Positions 1 to 8,301 of a DNA stretch of 34,448 nt are shown piece by piece. A model generated the notes under the pieces. That model did no database searches, was not told the DNA's origin, and saw nothing but the letters and a program-made list of their open reading frames with translations. Origin of the DNA: an uncultured Collinsella sp. (GTDB lineage: Bacteria; Actinomycetota; Coriobacteriia; Coriobacteriales; Coriobacteriaceae); assembly GCA_902464495.1 (NCBI GenBank), contig CABQJK010000020.1:1-34448 (forward strand), in the 5' to 3' direction. Positions within the stretch are counted from its first letter, which is position 1. Each line of letters opens with the position of its first letter. The translations under genes were made by a program, and so were the position numbers.

Positions 1-16
1 TCCGTACATGTACGGA
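1..16. repeat. 16-bp perfect palindrome at window edge
   Basis: TCCGTACATGTACGGA reads the same on both strands. It lies about 75 bp upstream of the tRNA-Asn promoter and could be an operator or the end of a longer structure cut by the window edge. No function can be assigned. Confidence 0.5.
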
Positions 17-91
17 TGAATGTGGGGAGTGTTCGGATGAAGTTGATAATCAAGGCCAATGACTAGGTCGGAAAAATTCTTAAAAAAGTTC

Positions 92-119
92 TTGCCCTGA
101 GCTGATTCGTCCGTATAAT
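92..119 (+). promoter_or_regulatory. Sigma-70-type promoter of tRNA-Asn
   Basis: A -35-like TTGCCC (92-97) and a perfect -10 TATAAT (114-119) are separated by 16 bp. Transcription would start near 126, about 24 bases before the mature tRNA 5' end. The position in front of a stable RNA gene and the consensus -10 make this one of the clearest promoters in the window. Confidence 0.7.
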
Positions 120-149
120 AAACTTCGTTGCTTGAGAGCACGCACCTAT

Positions 150-224
150 TCCTCGGTAGCTCAATGGTAGAGCACGCGGCTGTTAACCGCGCTGTTGTAG
201 GTTCGAGTCCTACCCGGGGAGCCA
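150..224 (+). tRNA. tRNA-Asn (anticodon GTT), CCA encoded
   Basis: The cloverleaf can be drawn by eye. The acceptor stem TCCTCGG (150-156) pairs with CCGGGGA (214-220) with one T-G pair. The D arm contains GCTC-AATGGTAG-AGC. The anticodon stem CGCGG/CCGCG encloses CTGTTAA with anticodon GTT (Asn). The T arm is GTAGG-TTCGAGT-CCTAC. The discriminator base is G and the 3' CCA is encoded (222-224). The gene has its own promoter and a terminator seven bases downstream, so it appears to be a single-gene unit. Confidence 0.97.
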
Positions 225-230
225 GGTTGT

Positions 231-260
231 AAAACCCGTCGCTTATGCGGCGGGTTTTTT
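231..260 (+). terminator. Rho-independent terminator after tRNA-Asn
   Basis: CCCGTCGC pairs with GCGGCGGG around a TTAT loop, flanked by an A run and followed by six T. It directly follows the encoded CCA of tRNA-Asn. Confidence 0.9.
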
Positions 261-418
261 CATGCCGCGACCACTTGACTCGGACGTTGCCATATCAACA
301 TTTCGTGTCGAGGATGTAATCCCGCGACCCATCACCTCAACATGGCGCGGTCGTTGTAGAATATTGCAATGATTGCTCCCACGACATGGTGCCGTGAGCA
401 CCAGATAAGGAGATTCTT

Positions 419-775
419 GTGTCTGAGACCATTAACGGCAGCCTGAGCGTCTCGAACGACGTTATTGCCGATATTGCCGGTTATGCCGCGATGACGTGCT
501 ACGGCGTCGTCGGTATGGCCGAACAGCTCCAGGGCGCCGAGAGCGTGCGCCTGCTTGCCGGCCAGCGCCTCCGCAAGGGCGTGCTTGTTTCCGCCGACGA
601 GAACGGCCTTACGGTCGACCTTCACGTCGTGCTCGAGAACGGCGTCAACATGAAGTCCGTCTGCCACAATCTTTCGAGCTCCGTCGCCTTCACCCTGCAG
701 GAGATCGCCCAGATCGATCCCGCCAGCCTTAAGATCGGCATTCACATCGACGCGCTCAAGAGCCGTCTGAACTAG
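419..775 (+). CDS. Asp23/Gls24 family protein (YloU-like)
   Basis: This 118-residue protein has the Asp23/Gls24 fold signature: an N-terminal strand (GSLSVSNDVIADIAGYAA), a VVGMAE segment, a central VDLHVVLENGVNM segment and a C-terminal IGIHIDAL strand. Family members are small cytoplasmic or membrane-associated proteins linked to cell-envelope homeostasis, with no known catalysis. The start is GTG at 419, supported by AAGGAG at 407-412. It is followed 27 bases later by a YloV-type kinase, the same pairing as yloU-yloV in Bacillus subtilis, which suggests a shared role in lipid or envelope physiology. It has no signal peptide or membrane segment. Family assignment is firm; the exact role is not known. 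Confidence 0.88.
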   Translation: MSETINGSLSVSNDVIADIAGYAAMTCYGVVGMAEQLQGAESVRLLAGQRLRKGVLVSADENGLTVDLHVVLENGVNMKSVCHNLSSSVAFTLQEIAQIDPASLKIGIHIDALKSRLN

Positions 776-802
776 CATCCGAATACGGAGATTTCACCAC
801 TC

Positions 803-2464
803 ATGATTGCAAAGACCATTCGCACCTGTTTTCCGATCGCTGCGGCTGCCGTTTCCGAAAAGGCCGAGGAGATCAACAAGCTCAACGTCTTCCCCGTACC
901 CGACGGCGACACCGGCACCAACATGTCGCTCACGCTCGCTTCGGTGACTAAGGAGCTTTCCGCACTTCCCGCCGACGCCGACATGGAGGCCATTGCCGGC
1001 GCCATCACCCACGGCTCCCTGATGGGCGCCCGCGGCAACTCCGGTGTCATCACCTCGCAGATTCTGCGTGGTGTGGCCGAGGGCCTTGTCTCTGCCGATG
1101 AGCCCATTACGTCCGCCAATATCGCCTTCGCCTTCCGTCGTGCCGTCAAGGTTGCCTTCCAGGCTGTCCGTAAGCCCATCGAGGGCACGATCCTCACGGT
1201 CCTGCGTGATGTTTCGACCAAGGCAGACGAGTGCGAGAAGAAGAAGTTCTCTGCCGAGGATGCGCTCGACGCCATCGTCGTCGAGGCCTACCAGTCCGTC
1301 GCCCGCACGCCCGACCTGCTGCCCGTCCTCAAGGAGAACGGCGTGGTCGACTCCGGTGCCTTTGGCTTTGCCATCTTCTTGGAGAACTTTGTTGCCGCCG
1401 CCCTTGGTCGCAGCACCGTGGTCGAGGATTTCTCCGCCACGTTTGATTCCGCTGGCTCTGCCCGTGACGCCGCTCTTGACCGCGTGGAGATCGAGGCCAA
1501 CGACGACTGGGAGGGCTCGGAGTTCCGCTACTGCAACGAGTTCCTCTTTAAGGCCGACGCCCCGTTTGACGAGGACGAGTGCCTGAAGTTCCTGGGCTCC
1601 ATGGGCGACTGCGAGCTGCTCGTGGGCGCCTATCCCGACTACAAGATCCACGTGCACTCCAACACCCCCAACCTGGTGCTCGAGCACATGCTGCAGCTCG
1701 GTCAGATCTACGAGGTCTTTATCCACAACATGGAGATGGAGGCCCACGACCGTACCGCTAAGATCCACGAGGACCAGGAGAAGGCCGCCGAGCCCGCGAA
1801 GGCCCTGGGCTTTGTCGCCGTTGCCGCCGGTTCCGGCGAGGCCGACATCCTCAAGTCCCTCGGCGTCGATGTGATCGTGTCGGGCGGCCAAACCATGAAC
1901 CCCTCGACCGCCGACCTGCTGGGCGCCGTCGACCAGGTCAACGCGACCTCGGTTATCATCCTGCCCAACAACGGCAACATCCGCATGGCTGCCGAGGCCG
2001 CTGCCTCCGCCTGCACCGACAAGAAGGTCGCCGTCGTTCCCACCAAGACCGTCCCGCAGGCCTTCTCCGCGCTGTTCGCTGTCCTGCCCGATTCCGAGCT
2101 CGAGGACGCCGTTGCCGCCATGGTCGACGCCATCAGCGAGGTTCGCGATGGCGAGGTCACCCGTGCCGTGCGCGATTCCAGCGCCTCCGACGGTTCGCCA
2201 ATTCACTCCGGTGACGTCATGGGCATCATTGCCGGCTCCATCGATGTCGTCGGCTCCGACGTGAAGCAGGTCACGCTCGATTGCATCAACCGCATGCAGG
2301 AGGAAGAGGAGGGCGACGCGCTGACGATTCTGGCCGGCGAGGAGCTGTCCGATGAAGCCTTCCAGGAGATCGTCGACGCTATCGAGGAGGCTCAGCCCGA
2401 CCTGGAGATCGACGCCCATCGTGGCGAGCAGCCGCTCTATCCCGTGATCTTCTCGATCGAGTAG
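803..2464 (+). CDS. DAK2/YloV-type kinase (fatty acid kinase FakA-like)
   Basis: At 553 residues this matches the full-length YloV/FakA family. The N-terminal DhaL (DAK2) nucleotide-binding domain shows the metal/ATP motif PDGDTGTN at 33-40 and HGSLMGARGNSG at 70-81. A middle domain and a C-terminal DegV-like region follow; the latter contains VIVSGGQTMNPST and ILPNNGNI. In Firmicutes, FakA phosphorylates fatty acids presented by FakB, giving acyl-phosphate that PlsX/PlsY use for phospholipid synthesis; plsX lies about 5 kb downstream in the same block. No fakB is in the window. The ATG at 803 has GGAG at 787-790, a rather long 12-base spacing. Related DAK2 proteins of other substrate preference cannot be excluded. 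Confidence 0.88.
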   Translation: MIAKTIRTCFPIAAAAVSEKAEEINKLNVFPVPDGDTGTNMSLTLASVTKELSALPADADMEAIAGAITHGSLMGARGNSGVITSQILRGVAEGLVSADEPITSANIAFAFRRAVKVAFQAVRKPIEGTILTVLRDVSTKADECEKKKFSAEDALDAIVVEAYQSVARTPDLLPVLKENGVVDSGAFGFAIFLENFVAAALGRSTVVEDFSATFDSAGSARDAALDRVEIEANDDWEGSEFRYCNEFLFKADAPFDEDECLKFLGSMGDCELLVGAYPDYKIHVHSNTPNLVLEHMLQLGQIYEVFIHNMEMEAHDRTAKIHEDQEKAAEPAKALGFVAVAAGSGEADILKSLGVDVIVSGGQTMNPSTADLLGAVDQVNATSVIILPNNGNIRMAAEAAASACTDKKVAVVPTKTVPQAFSALFAVLPDSELEDAVAAMVDAISEVRDGEVTRAVRDSSASDGSPIHSGDVMGIIAGSIDVVGSDVKQVTLDCINRMQEEEEGDALTILAGEELSDEAFQEIVDAIEEAQPDLEIDAHRGEQPLYPVIFSIE

Positions 2465-2474
2465 GCATCTGCCT

Positions 2475-4652
2475 ATGTCCGAGCTCTGCTCCGTGCCGCG
2501 CGTCTCGGATCGCTTTGCCCAGAGCAATGCGCTCGACGAGGATATCGCGCGACTCAAATATGTTTCGGGTAAACGTGAGGAGGCCCTTCGCCGTCTGGGA
2601 ATTCGGACGGTGGGGGACCTCCTTCTCCATATCCCTCATCGATACCTGGACTTTACGCGCTCCTGGTCCATCGAGATGGCGCCCATCGGTACCGTGTGCA
2701 CCATCATCGCCACGGTCGACCGTATCGTTCAAAAGAAGCCGCGTCCGCGCATGCAGGTGACCGAGGTCTCACTCGTTGATGAGACGGGCGTGCTGCAGGT
2801 CGCCTTTTTCCGTCAGCCTTGGATTGCCCAGCAGCTTAAGCAGGGCGACCGCCTGGCCGTGATGGGCAAGGTTGAGTTTGCCTACGGTTTTAAGCAGATG
2901 GCCTCGCCGCACTTTGAAAAGCTCGATGAGGGGCGTGCTGCGGGCACCATTTTGCCGGTCCATTATGTGAGTGACGGCGTGAGCCAGGCGTGGATGCGCC
3001 GCATCGTAAGTGGCGCGCTCGAGGTCGTCGGCAATCCCTTCGATCCGATTCCCGCACGCTTGCGCGTCAAGCGCCGCCTGATGAGCAATGCCCGTGCGCT
3101 TCGATCGATCCATTTTCCCTCGAGCATGGCTGAGCGCGATATCGCGCGCGCACGGCTTGCCTACGAGGAGTGCCTCTACCTGCAGCTGGCGCTGCGCCTG
3201 CGCAACGACGGCGGCCTGGTCGATGTGGTACCCTATGCCCACGCCGCGGGCGAGCACCTGGCCGCGCTTAAGCAGGCCCTGCCGTTTTCGCTGAGCGACG
3301 AGCAACAGGCCGCGTTCCAAGATATCCTGCGCGATATGTGCGATGGCGGGCGCGTGATGAACCGCCTGCTGCTGGGCGATGTCGGTACCGGCAAGACCGC
3401 TGTTGCCGCCTACGCGCTGGCTGTGGCTGCCGATAGCGGCACGCAGGCCTGCGTTATGGCGCCCACGGGCGTGCTGGCGCGTCAATATGCCGATAAGACC
3501 GGCCCCTTGCTCTCGCAGGCTGGTATGACCTGGGCGCTCCTGACGGGCGCCACGCCGGCGGCCGAGCGCGAGCGGATCCATGCCCAGCTGGAATCGGGCG
3601 AGCTCGATGTCCTCTTTGGCACCCACGCGGTCCTTTCGGATAACGTGGCGTTTAAGTATCTGTCGCTCGTAGTCATCGATGAGCAGCACCGGTTTGGCGT
3701 CGGCCAACGCAATGCCTTGCGCGCGAAGGGCCCCGGTGCCGATCTGCTCGTTATGACGGCAACGCCCATCCCGCGTACGCTGGCGCTTTCGGTCTACGGC
3801 GATCTGGACACGAGTATCATCCGCCATCGGCCCGTCCCTGGCGCTGGCGTGACGACACGCGTGCTTACCGAGTCGAGCCGCGACCTTGCCTATGGCGCCA
3901 TCCGCGAGGCGCATGAAAAGGGTCAGCAGGCCTACGTGATTTGCCCGCTCGTGGAGCCGAGTGACTCGGCCGATGATCTGGAGGACGTGCCCGGTATCGC
4001 CCGCGACGACGAGGGCCGCGTGACGGTCCCTGTGCCGCTGCACGATACGGCGACCGAGCTCGATCGCCTGCGTCTGGCGTTGCCGGGTCTTGCCATCGAG
4101 CGCCTTCACGGCCGCATGCCAGCGGGGGAGAAGGACCAGGTTATCGATGCCTTTAAGCGTGGCGAGATTGACGTGCTCGTCTCGACTACGGTGGTCGAGG
4201 TGGGCGTCGACGTGCCTAACGCCACCGTCATGGTCATCGAGAACGGGGAGCGCTTTGGTTTGGCTGCTCTGCACCAGCTGCGCGGTCGCGTGGGCCGTGG
4301 CAGCGTGTCGGGCACGTGCCTGGTCATGACGCACTCCAAGGGCAACGGCGGCGCTTCGGCAGCACAAGATCGCCTGCAATCGCTCGAGAAGACCTCGGAT
4401 GGCTTTACGCTCGCCCAGATGGACCTGCGTCTGCGCCACGAGGGCGAAATCCTGGGGTACCGCCAGCATGGCGGAGTGACCCTGCGCTTTGTCGACCTGG
4501 ATGCCGACGAGGAGCTGATCGAGTGGGCCCATTTGGACGCGGTCGAGCTCTTGCGGTATGCTTGCAACCTTGACTCCGTGGCGACGCGTCCCTTGCGCGA
4601 CGCGGTCGCCATGCGTTATCGACATATCTTTAAGGAGGTCAGCGGAGGATGA
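2475..4652 (+). CDS. recG: ATP-dependent DNA helicase RecG
   Basis: The 725-residue protein has RecG architecture: an N-terminal wedge/OB-fold domain (about residues 60-180; VCTIIATVDRIVQKKPRPR), then two helicase domains. Walker A is GDVGTGKT at 301-308, the DEQH box is at 402-405 (VIDEQHRFG), motif III is MTATPIPRT, and the C-terminal helicase domain carries the STTVVEVGVDVPNA and QLRGRVGRG motifs. RecG is a cytoplasmic branch-migration helicase that regresses stalled forks and processes Holliday junctions. It starts 10 bases after the kinase gene stop without a clear Shine-Dalgarno, which suggests translational coupling. Its stop overlaps the rsmD start in an ATGA. The length is slightly above the usual 680-700 residues. 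Confidence 0.97.
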   Translation: MSELCSVPRVSDRFAQSNALDEDIARLKYVSGKREEALRRLGIRTVGDLLLHIPHRYLDFTRSWSIEMAPIGTVCTIIATVDRIVQKKPRPRMQVTEVSLVDETGVLQVAFFRQPWIAQQLKQGDRLAVMGKVEFAYGFKQMASPHFEKLDEGRAAGTILPVHYVSDGVSQAWMRRIVSGALEVVGNPFDPIPARLRVKRRLMSNARALRSIHFPSSMAERDIARARLAYEECLYLQLALRLRNDGGLVDVVPYAHAAGEHLAALKQALPFSLSDEQQAAFQDILRDMCDGGRVMNRLLLGDVGTGKTAVAAYALAVAADSGTQACVMAPTGVLARQYADKTGPLLSQAGMTWALLTGATPAAERERIHAQLESGELDVLFGTHAVLSDNVAFKYLSLVVIDEQHRFGVGQRNALRAKGPGADLLVMTATPIPRTLALSVYGDLDTSIIRHRPVPGAGVTTRVLTESSRDLAYGAIREAHEKGQQAYVICPLVEPSDSADDLEDVPGIARDDEGRVTVPVPLHDTATELDRLRLALPGLAIERLHGRMPAGEKDQVIDAFKRGEIDVLVSTTVVEVGVDVPNATVMVIENGERFGLAALHQLRGRVGRGSVSGTCLVMTHSKGNGGASAAQDRLQSLEKTSDGFTLAQMDLRLRHEGEILGYRQHGGVTLRFVDLDADEELIEWAHLDAVELLRYACNLDSVATRPLRDAVAMRYRHIFKEVSGG

Positions 4653-5293
4653 GAATCATCGGCGGCGAATGGCGCGGTCGTAAGATCGAGGAGCCCCGTG
4701 GTCGCGATGTCACCCGCCCCACGACTGATCGCGTGCGCGAGGCGTGCGCATCTATGGTCATGTCGGCATTCGACTTCGATCTGGACGAGGTCTGCGTGCT
4801 GGACGCCTTTGGCGGCTCCGGTGCCTTAGGGTTAGAGATGCTCTCACGTGGTGCCCGCTCACTCACGACGTTCGAGATCGATCGGAATGCCGCGCGTCTT
4901 ATTACCAAGAATATCGAGTCACTCTGCCGTGACCGTGCGCGTTGGCGCGTGGTGACGGGCGATATGCTGGCAAGCGCCTCGCGCGGTCGTGTTCCGGGTG
5001 GTCCCTTCGACTTGGTTCTGCTCGACCCTCCGTATGCCTTTGGTGCCGAGCCGGTTCAGGAACTGCTGCAGAACCTTGCCGAGCAGGGCCTGCTAGCCCC
5101 TGGCGCGTACGCCCTGTTTGAGCATGCCGCCGCTGACGCGGGCGCGCATCCGGCCGACTTTGAGACCGTGCGCGAGAAGCGCTACGGCATCACCTCGGTC
5201 GACCTGCTGCGCTGGGTCGGCGATAGCAAGGACGATAGCGCCGATACTAACGAAAACGACGAGGCAGTATCCCCGGAGGATGCCCATGAGTGA
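4649..5293 (+). CDS. rsmD: 16S rRNA (guanine(966)-N2)-methyltransferase RsmD
   Basis: A 214-residue class I SAM-dependent methyltransferase. Visible motifs are the family N-terminus MRIIGGEWRGRKI, RPTTDRVREA at 23-32, the SAM-binding loop LDAFGGSGALGLE at 51-63 and the catalytic DPPY at 126-129. RsmD modifies G966 (E. coli numbering) of 16S rRNA on the small subunit. The C-terminal 25 residues are acidic and probably disordered, beyond the usual family length of about 185-190. The start ATG overlaps the recG stop by four bases, and GGAGG lies just upstream inside recG. The 3' end overlaps the coaD start by eight bases, so the three genes are very likely co-transcribed. Confidence 0.94.
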   Translation: MRIIGGEWRGRKIEEPRGRDVTRPTTDRVREACASMVMSAFDFDLDEVCVLDAFGGSGALGLEMLSRGARSLTTFEIDRNAARLITKNIESLCRDRARWRVVTGDMLASASRGRVPGGPFDLVLLDPPYAFGAEPVQELLQNLAEQGLLAPGAYALFEHAAADAGAHPADFETVREKRYGITSVDLLRWVGDSKDDSADTNENDEAVSPEDAHE

Positions 5294-5783
5294 CACCATC
5301 AACCGCGTAATCGTCCCGGGCACCTTTGACCCCATCACCTTTGGCCACATCGACGTCATTCGCCGTGCACGCCGCATCTTTCCCAGCGTGATCGTGGCTG
5401 TCGCCGAGTCGCAGGGCAAAAACGGCGTGGGTACCACCTTTATGCTCGACGAGCGCGTGGCGCTGGCCCGCGAGGCACTGGGCGATATCGAAGGCGTCGA
5501 GGTCCTGCCCTTTACCGGCCTGTTGGTCGACTTCGCACGCGAGCAGGGCGCCGGTGCCGTGGTCAAGGGTCTGCGTGCCATGACCGACTTTGAGTACGAG
5601 CTTCAGCAGGCCGACCTCAACTACCGCCTGGACAACGAGCTGGAGTCCATCTTTGTCATGAGTGCGCCGCAGTACGGATATATCTCGAGCTCGGTGGTCC
5701 GACAGATTGCCTCGCTTGGCAGCGACGTGTCGACGTTTGTGCCGCCCAACGTGGTCGAAGCGCTCAAACATCGCTTTTCGTGA
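5286..5783 (+). CDS. coaD: Phosphopantetheine adenylyltransferase
   Basis: 165 residues, the normal length for CoaD. It shows the nucleotidyltransferase signature PGTFDPITFGH with the T/HxGH motif at 18-21, a basic segment RRARR, and the C-terminal YGYISSSVVRQIA motif. CoaD transfers AMP from ATP to 4'-phosphopantetheine, making dephospho-CoA, the penultimate step of CoA synthesis. An upstream in-frame extension exists inside rsmD, but the ATG at 5286 is preferred because homology begins there (MSDTINRVIVPGTFDP) and GGAGG (5275-5279) precedes it. The rsmD-coaD order is conserved in many bacteria, including Actinobacteria. Confidence 0.96.
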   Translation: MSDTINRVIVPGTFDPITFGHIDVIRRARRIFPSVIVAVAESQGKNGVGTTFMLDERVALAREALGDIEGVEVLPFTGLLVDFAREQGAGAVVKGLRAMTDFEYELQQADLNYRLDNELESIFVMSAPQYGYISSSVVRQIASLGSDVSTFVPPNVVEALKHRFS

Positions 5784-5851
5784 CGTTTTTTATTGCCTGG
5801 TGGCATGTGGTAAACTAGCACGATGATATGTTACCTATGAAAGGAGACCGG

Positions 5852-6349
5852 ATGCCGGGCGAGAATTTTCCTGGCGATAGGATCGTCAGCTTGGTCGATG
5901 AGCTCGAAGGGCTGATCGAGGAAGCCAAGCCGCCTTTCGGCAAGAACGCTCAGTTCAAGGTCATCGACGCCGACGTGTTTTTCAACATCCTCGACGAGAT
6001 CCGCATGAGCTATCCCGAGGAGTGGCAGAAGTCCCGCCGTATCCTCAAGGAGCGCGAGGAGCTTATGGCTTCCGCCGCCGCTCAGGCCGATTCCATCATC
6101 GCCGACGCTCAGCAGCAGGCCCTCACCATCGCCGGTGAGCAGGAAATTGTCCGCCTAGCACAGCAGCAGGCCGATGATATCCGCGACCGTGCCCAGCAGT
6201 ACGAGCGCGAGACGCGTTATGCCGCCGAGGACTATGCCGAGCAGGTCTTTACGCACCTGGAGGAGAATCTCAAGAGCCTGACCGGCACCGTCACCCGTTG
6301 CCGTCAGCAGCTCAACGAGGGTGCCGCCCAGCAGAACGGTCAGTGGTAA
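5852..6349 (+). CDS. DivIVA/SepIVA-like coiled-coil protein
   Basis: A 165-residue soluble protein. An N-terminal DivIVA-like stretch (GDRIVSLVDELEGLIEEAK) is followed by a long, Ala/Gln/Glu-rich helical coiled coil from about residue 60 to 150 (repeated AQADSIIADAQQQA-type segments). It has no membrane segment. In mycobacteria a DivIVA-domain protein involved in septum and cell-wall precursor regulation (SepIVA) lies next to a DUF177 gene and rnc; here the gene lies between coaD and DUF177, a similar context. The start at 5852 is chosen because AAGGAG at 5841-5846 is five bases upstream; an ATG at 5828 lacks such a site. The coiled-coil and neighbourhood evidence is direct, while the cell-division role is inference. 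The similarity could also be to ATP-synthase b-like coils by composition only. Confidence 0.7.
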   Translation: MPGENFPGDRIVSLVDELEGLIEEAKPPFGKNAQFKVIDADVFFNILDEIRMSYPEEWQKSRRILKEREELMASAAAQADSIIADAQQQALTIAGEQEIVRLAQQQADDIRDRAQQYERETRYAAEDYAEQVFTHLEENLKSLTGTVTRCRQQLNEGAAQQNGQW

Positions 6350-6903
6350 TGGCTGAGTTCCCGAGTGTTACCGTCGACCTTTCCGAGCAGCTCGAGTTTC
6401 CCGGAGACTCGTATCCGCTGACCGGTAAGGTCGATGTGACCACCTACACGGTGGGCGAGAAGGAGTACCAGCTACAGGATGGTATTGACTATGATGTGGT
6501 CTTTACCAATGCCGGCACCGGTGTTCTGCTCACGGGCATGGTCCGCGCGCACGCTACCGGCGAGTGCGATCGCTGCCTGGAGCCCGCTTCGTTTGATATT
6601 GCCGGCGAGATCGAGGAGTTCTACCTCTTTAACGAGCCCGAGGATCCCGAGGCCTACGAGGACGGTTACGAGCTGCTGGGCGAGGATCGCATCGTCGATC
6701 TGGGTGAGCCCATCAACGACGCGGTCGTCATGGATACTCCGTTCGTGGTTCTCTGCAAGCCCGATTGCCGCGGTCTTTGCCCGGTCTGCGGTGGTAATCT
6801 CAACGTCGAGCAATGCGATTGCGCTGCCCAGGCAGAGGCCGAATGGGCCGAAGCCACGGAAAATCCATTTGCAGCATTAAAGAATCTCAAGCTTGATGAG
6901 TAA
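6349..6903 (+). CDS. DUF177 (YceD family) protein
   Basis: 184 residues with the YceD/DUF177 pattern: a central CDRCLEPASFDIAGEIEEFYL motif, an acidic segment with EDRIVDLGEPINDAVVMDTPFVVLCKPDCRGLCPVCG, and a Cys-rich end (CxxxCxxxCxxC followed by CDC) that probably binds zinc. The family is almost always next to rpmF (L32), as here, and has been linked to 23S rRNA or large-subunit assembly. The start ATG overlaps the stop of the upstream coiled-coil gene by one base (TAATG), which implies translational coupling. An alternative earlier start would lie inside the upstream gene and is not supported. Confidence 0.9.
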   Translation: MAEFPSVTVDLSEQLEFPGDSYPLTGKVDVTTYTVGEKEYQLQDGIDYDVVFTNAGTGVLLTGMVRAHATGECDRCLEPASFDIAGEIEEFYLFNEPEDPEAYEDGYELLGEDRIVDLGEPINDAVVMDTPFVVLCKPDCRGLCPVCGGNLNVEQCDCAAQAEAEWAEATENPFAALKNLKLDE

Positions 6904-6967
6904 AACTGTGGTAATATCGCTACTTGCGCGTAATCGCCACACTGGATAGTTCATAAGGAAGGTCACT

Positions 6968-7147
6968 ATGCCCGTACCTAAACAAAAGCAGGGTCGTATC
7001 CGCACTCACACCCGTCGTTCCGCCAACATGAAAATCTCGGCTGCGGCTCAGTCCACGTGCCCCCGTTGCGGCGCTGTCAAGCTCCCGCACCACGTGTGCC
7101 CCAGCTGCGGTTTCTACAAGGACCGCGAGGTTATCGTTACCGAGTAA
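6968..7147 (+). CDS. rpmF: 50S ribosomal protein L32
   Basis: 59 residues beginning MPVPKQKQGRIRTHTRRS, the canonical L32 start. A zinc ribbon is formed by CPRCG and CPSCG (cysteines at 31, 34, 44 and 47). L32 is a zinc-containing large-subunit protein. AAGGAAGG lies just upstream of the ATG. The DUF177-rpmF-plsX order is widely conserved. A paralogue without cysteines (used under zinc shortage in some bacteria) is not present here. Confidence 0.97.
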   Translation: MPVPKQKQGRIRTHTRRSANMKISAAAQSTCPRCGAVKLPHHVCPSCGFYKDREVIVTE

Positions 7148-7187
7148 CTGTATACTCTGGATACGATGCCGTTCCAAATGGAACCAC

Positions 7188-7219
7188 AATGGCCGGCTCA
7201 ATGAGTCGGCCATTTTTGT
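7188..7219 (+). terminator. Strong hairpin between rpmF and plsX
   Basis: AATGGCCGGCTC (7188-7199) pairs with GAGTCGGCCATT (7203-7214) through 12 positions with one G-T, a three-base loop, and is followed by TTTGT. It sits just before the plsX Shine-Dalgarno. It looks like an intrinsic terminator or attenuator that would lower plsX expression relative to rpmF. Confidence 0.75.
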
Positions 7220-7234
7220 ATAAGGAGCATGTAT

Positions 7235-8254
7235 ATGAGTAGCGTTCGCGTTTGTGTAGACGTTGTGGGTGGAGACGAGAAGCCCCAGGTTGTTCTCGAT
7301 GGTATTGAGGCCGCCCTTGCGGCCGACCCCGATATCGAGGTCCTGGCTGCCGGCCCTGCCGAAATCGTCAATCCCTTTGCCGCTTCCCATGCGCGCGTCG
7401 AAGCCCTGGAGGCTCCCGACGTTATCGCCATGGACGACGATCCCATTCGTGCCGTGATGACCAAGCGCAAGTCTTCGATTGTGCTTTCCTGCCGTGCCAT
7501 TAAGAAGGGCAACGCGGACGCGTTCTTCTCCGCTGGCTCCACTGGTGCCATGACCGCAGCCGCCACCGCCTATGTGACGCCCTTTAGGTATCAGGCCGAG
7601 GGCAAGAAGCAGCCGGTGCGCCCCTGCCTCACCAATGCACTTCCCAACCGCGCCGGCGGCCTGACGGTGTTGTGCGATATGGGTGCCAACCCCGATGTCG
7701 AGGTTGACGATATGGTGCGCTTTGCCCAGATGGGTAGCGCCTATGCCCGCGTCGTCTTGGGTATCGAGCATCCCCGCGTGGGTCTTCTTGGTAACGGTAC
7801 CGAGGATGAGAAGGGCTCCAACTTTACCAAGGCCTGCCTCCCGGCTATGAAGGCTGCCGTCCCCGGCTTTGTGGGCAACTGCGAGGGCACCGATATTACC
7901 TCGGGTAATTTTGACGTTGTCGTTGCCGACGGCATGTCGGGAAACATTGCCCTTAAGGCCACCGAGGGCGCTGCCAAGTTTTTGCTGCAGGAGCTCAAGG
8001 GCGCCTTTACGTCCTCGTTCGGCACCAAGATCGCCGCGCTGCTCATGAAGCAGCAGATGCGCGAGATAAAGGCCAAGCTTTCGGGTGACGCCAAGGGCGG
8101 CGCGATTCTTTTGGGCTTGCGCGGCGTGGTCCTGATCGGCCATGGTGCCACCTCGGTCGAGGCCGTCAAAAACGGTACGCTCGCCGCAGCCGAGGCGGTT
8201 CGCGCCGGGCTGGTCGAGAACGTCGCCAACTCCATGGACGGTATCGTTTTGTAA
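7235..8254 (+). CDS. plsX: Phosphate acyltransferase PlsX
   Basis: 339 residues, the usual PlsX length. Recognisable segments are VCVDVVGGDEKP near the N-terminus, SAGSTGAMTAAA, VRPCLTNALPN, VLCDMGANPDVEVDDMVRFAQMGSAYA, VGLLGNGTEDEKG and GMSGNIALKATEG. PlsX makes acyl-phosphate from acyl-ACP for phospholipid synthesis and acts as a peripheral membrane protein. The usual DAMGGD near the N-terminus reads DVVGGDE here, a small departure. ATG 7235 is chosen over ATG 7229 because AAGGAG ends at 7227, which leaves no spacing for the earlier codon. Hairpins on both sides suggest that its transcription is separately tuned. Confidence 0.95.
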   Translation: MSSVRVCVDVVGGDEKPQVVLDGIEAALAADPDIEVLAAGPAEIVNPFAASHARVEALEAPDVIAMDDDPIRAVMTKRKSSIVLSCRAIKKGNADAFFSAGSTGAMTAAATAYVTPFRYQAEGKKQPVRPCLTNALPNRAGGLTVLCDMGANPDVEVDDMVRFAQMGSAYARVVLGIEHPRVGLLGNGTEDEKGSNFTKACLPAMKAAVPGFVGNCEGTDITSGNFDVVVADGMSGNIALKATEGAAKFLLQELKGAFTSSFGTKIAALLMKQQMREIKAKLSGDAKGGAILLGLRGVVLIGHGATSVEAVKNGTLAAAEAVRAGLVENVANSMDGIVL

Positions 8255-8301
8255 GAGCGAGTTAGAGCGCTGTTATGTGCCTCGCGGCCTGCGTCGTGGG
8301 G

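Noticed and set aside
225..418. Gene between tRNA-Asn and the Asp23 gene (a minus-strand frame extends here)
   Set aside because: The minus-strand frame is an antisense shadow of the Asp23 gene; the gap holds only the terminator and presumed promoter sequence.
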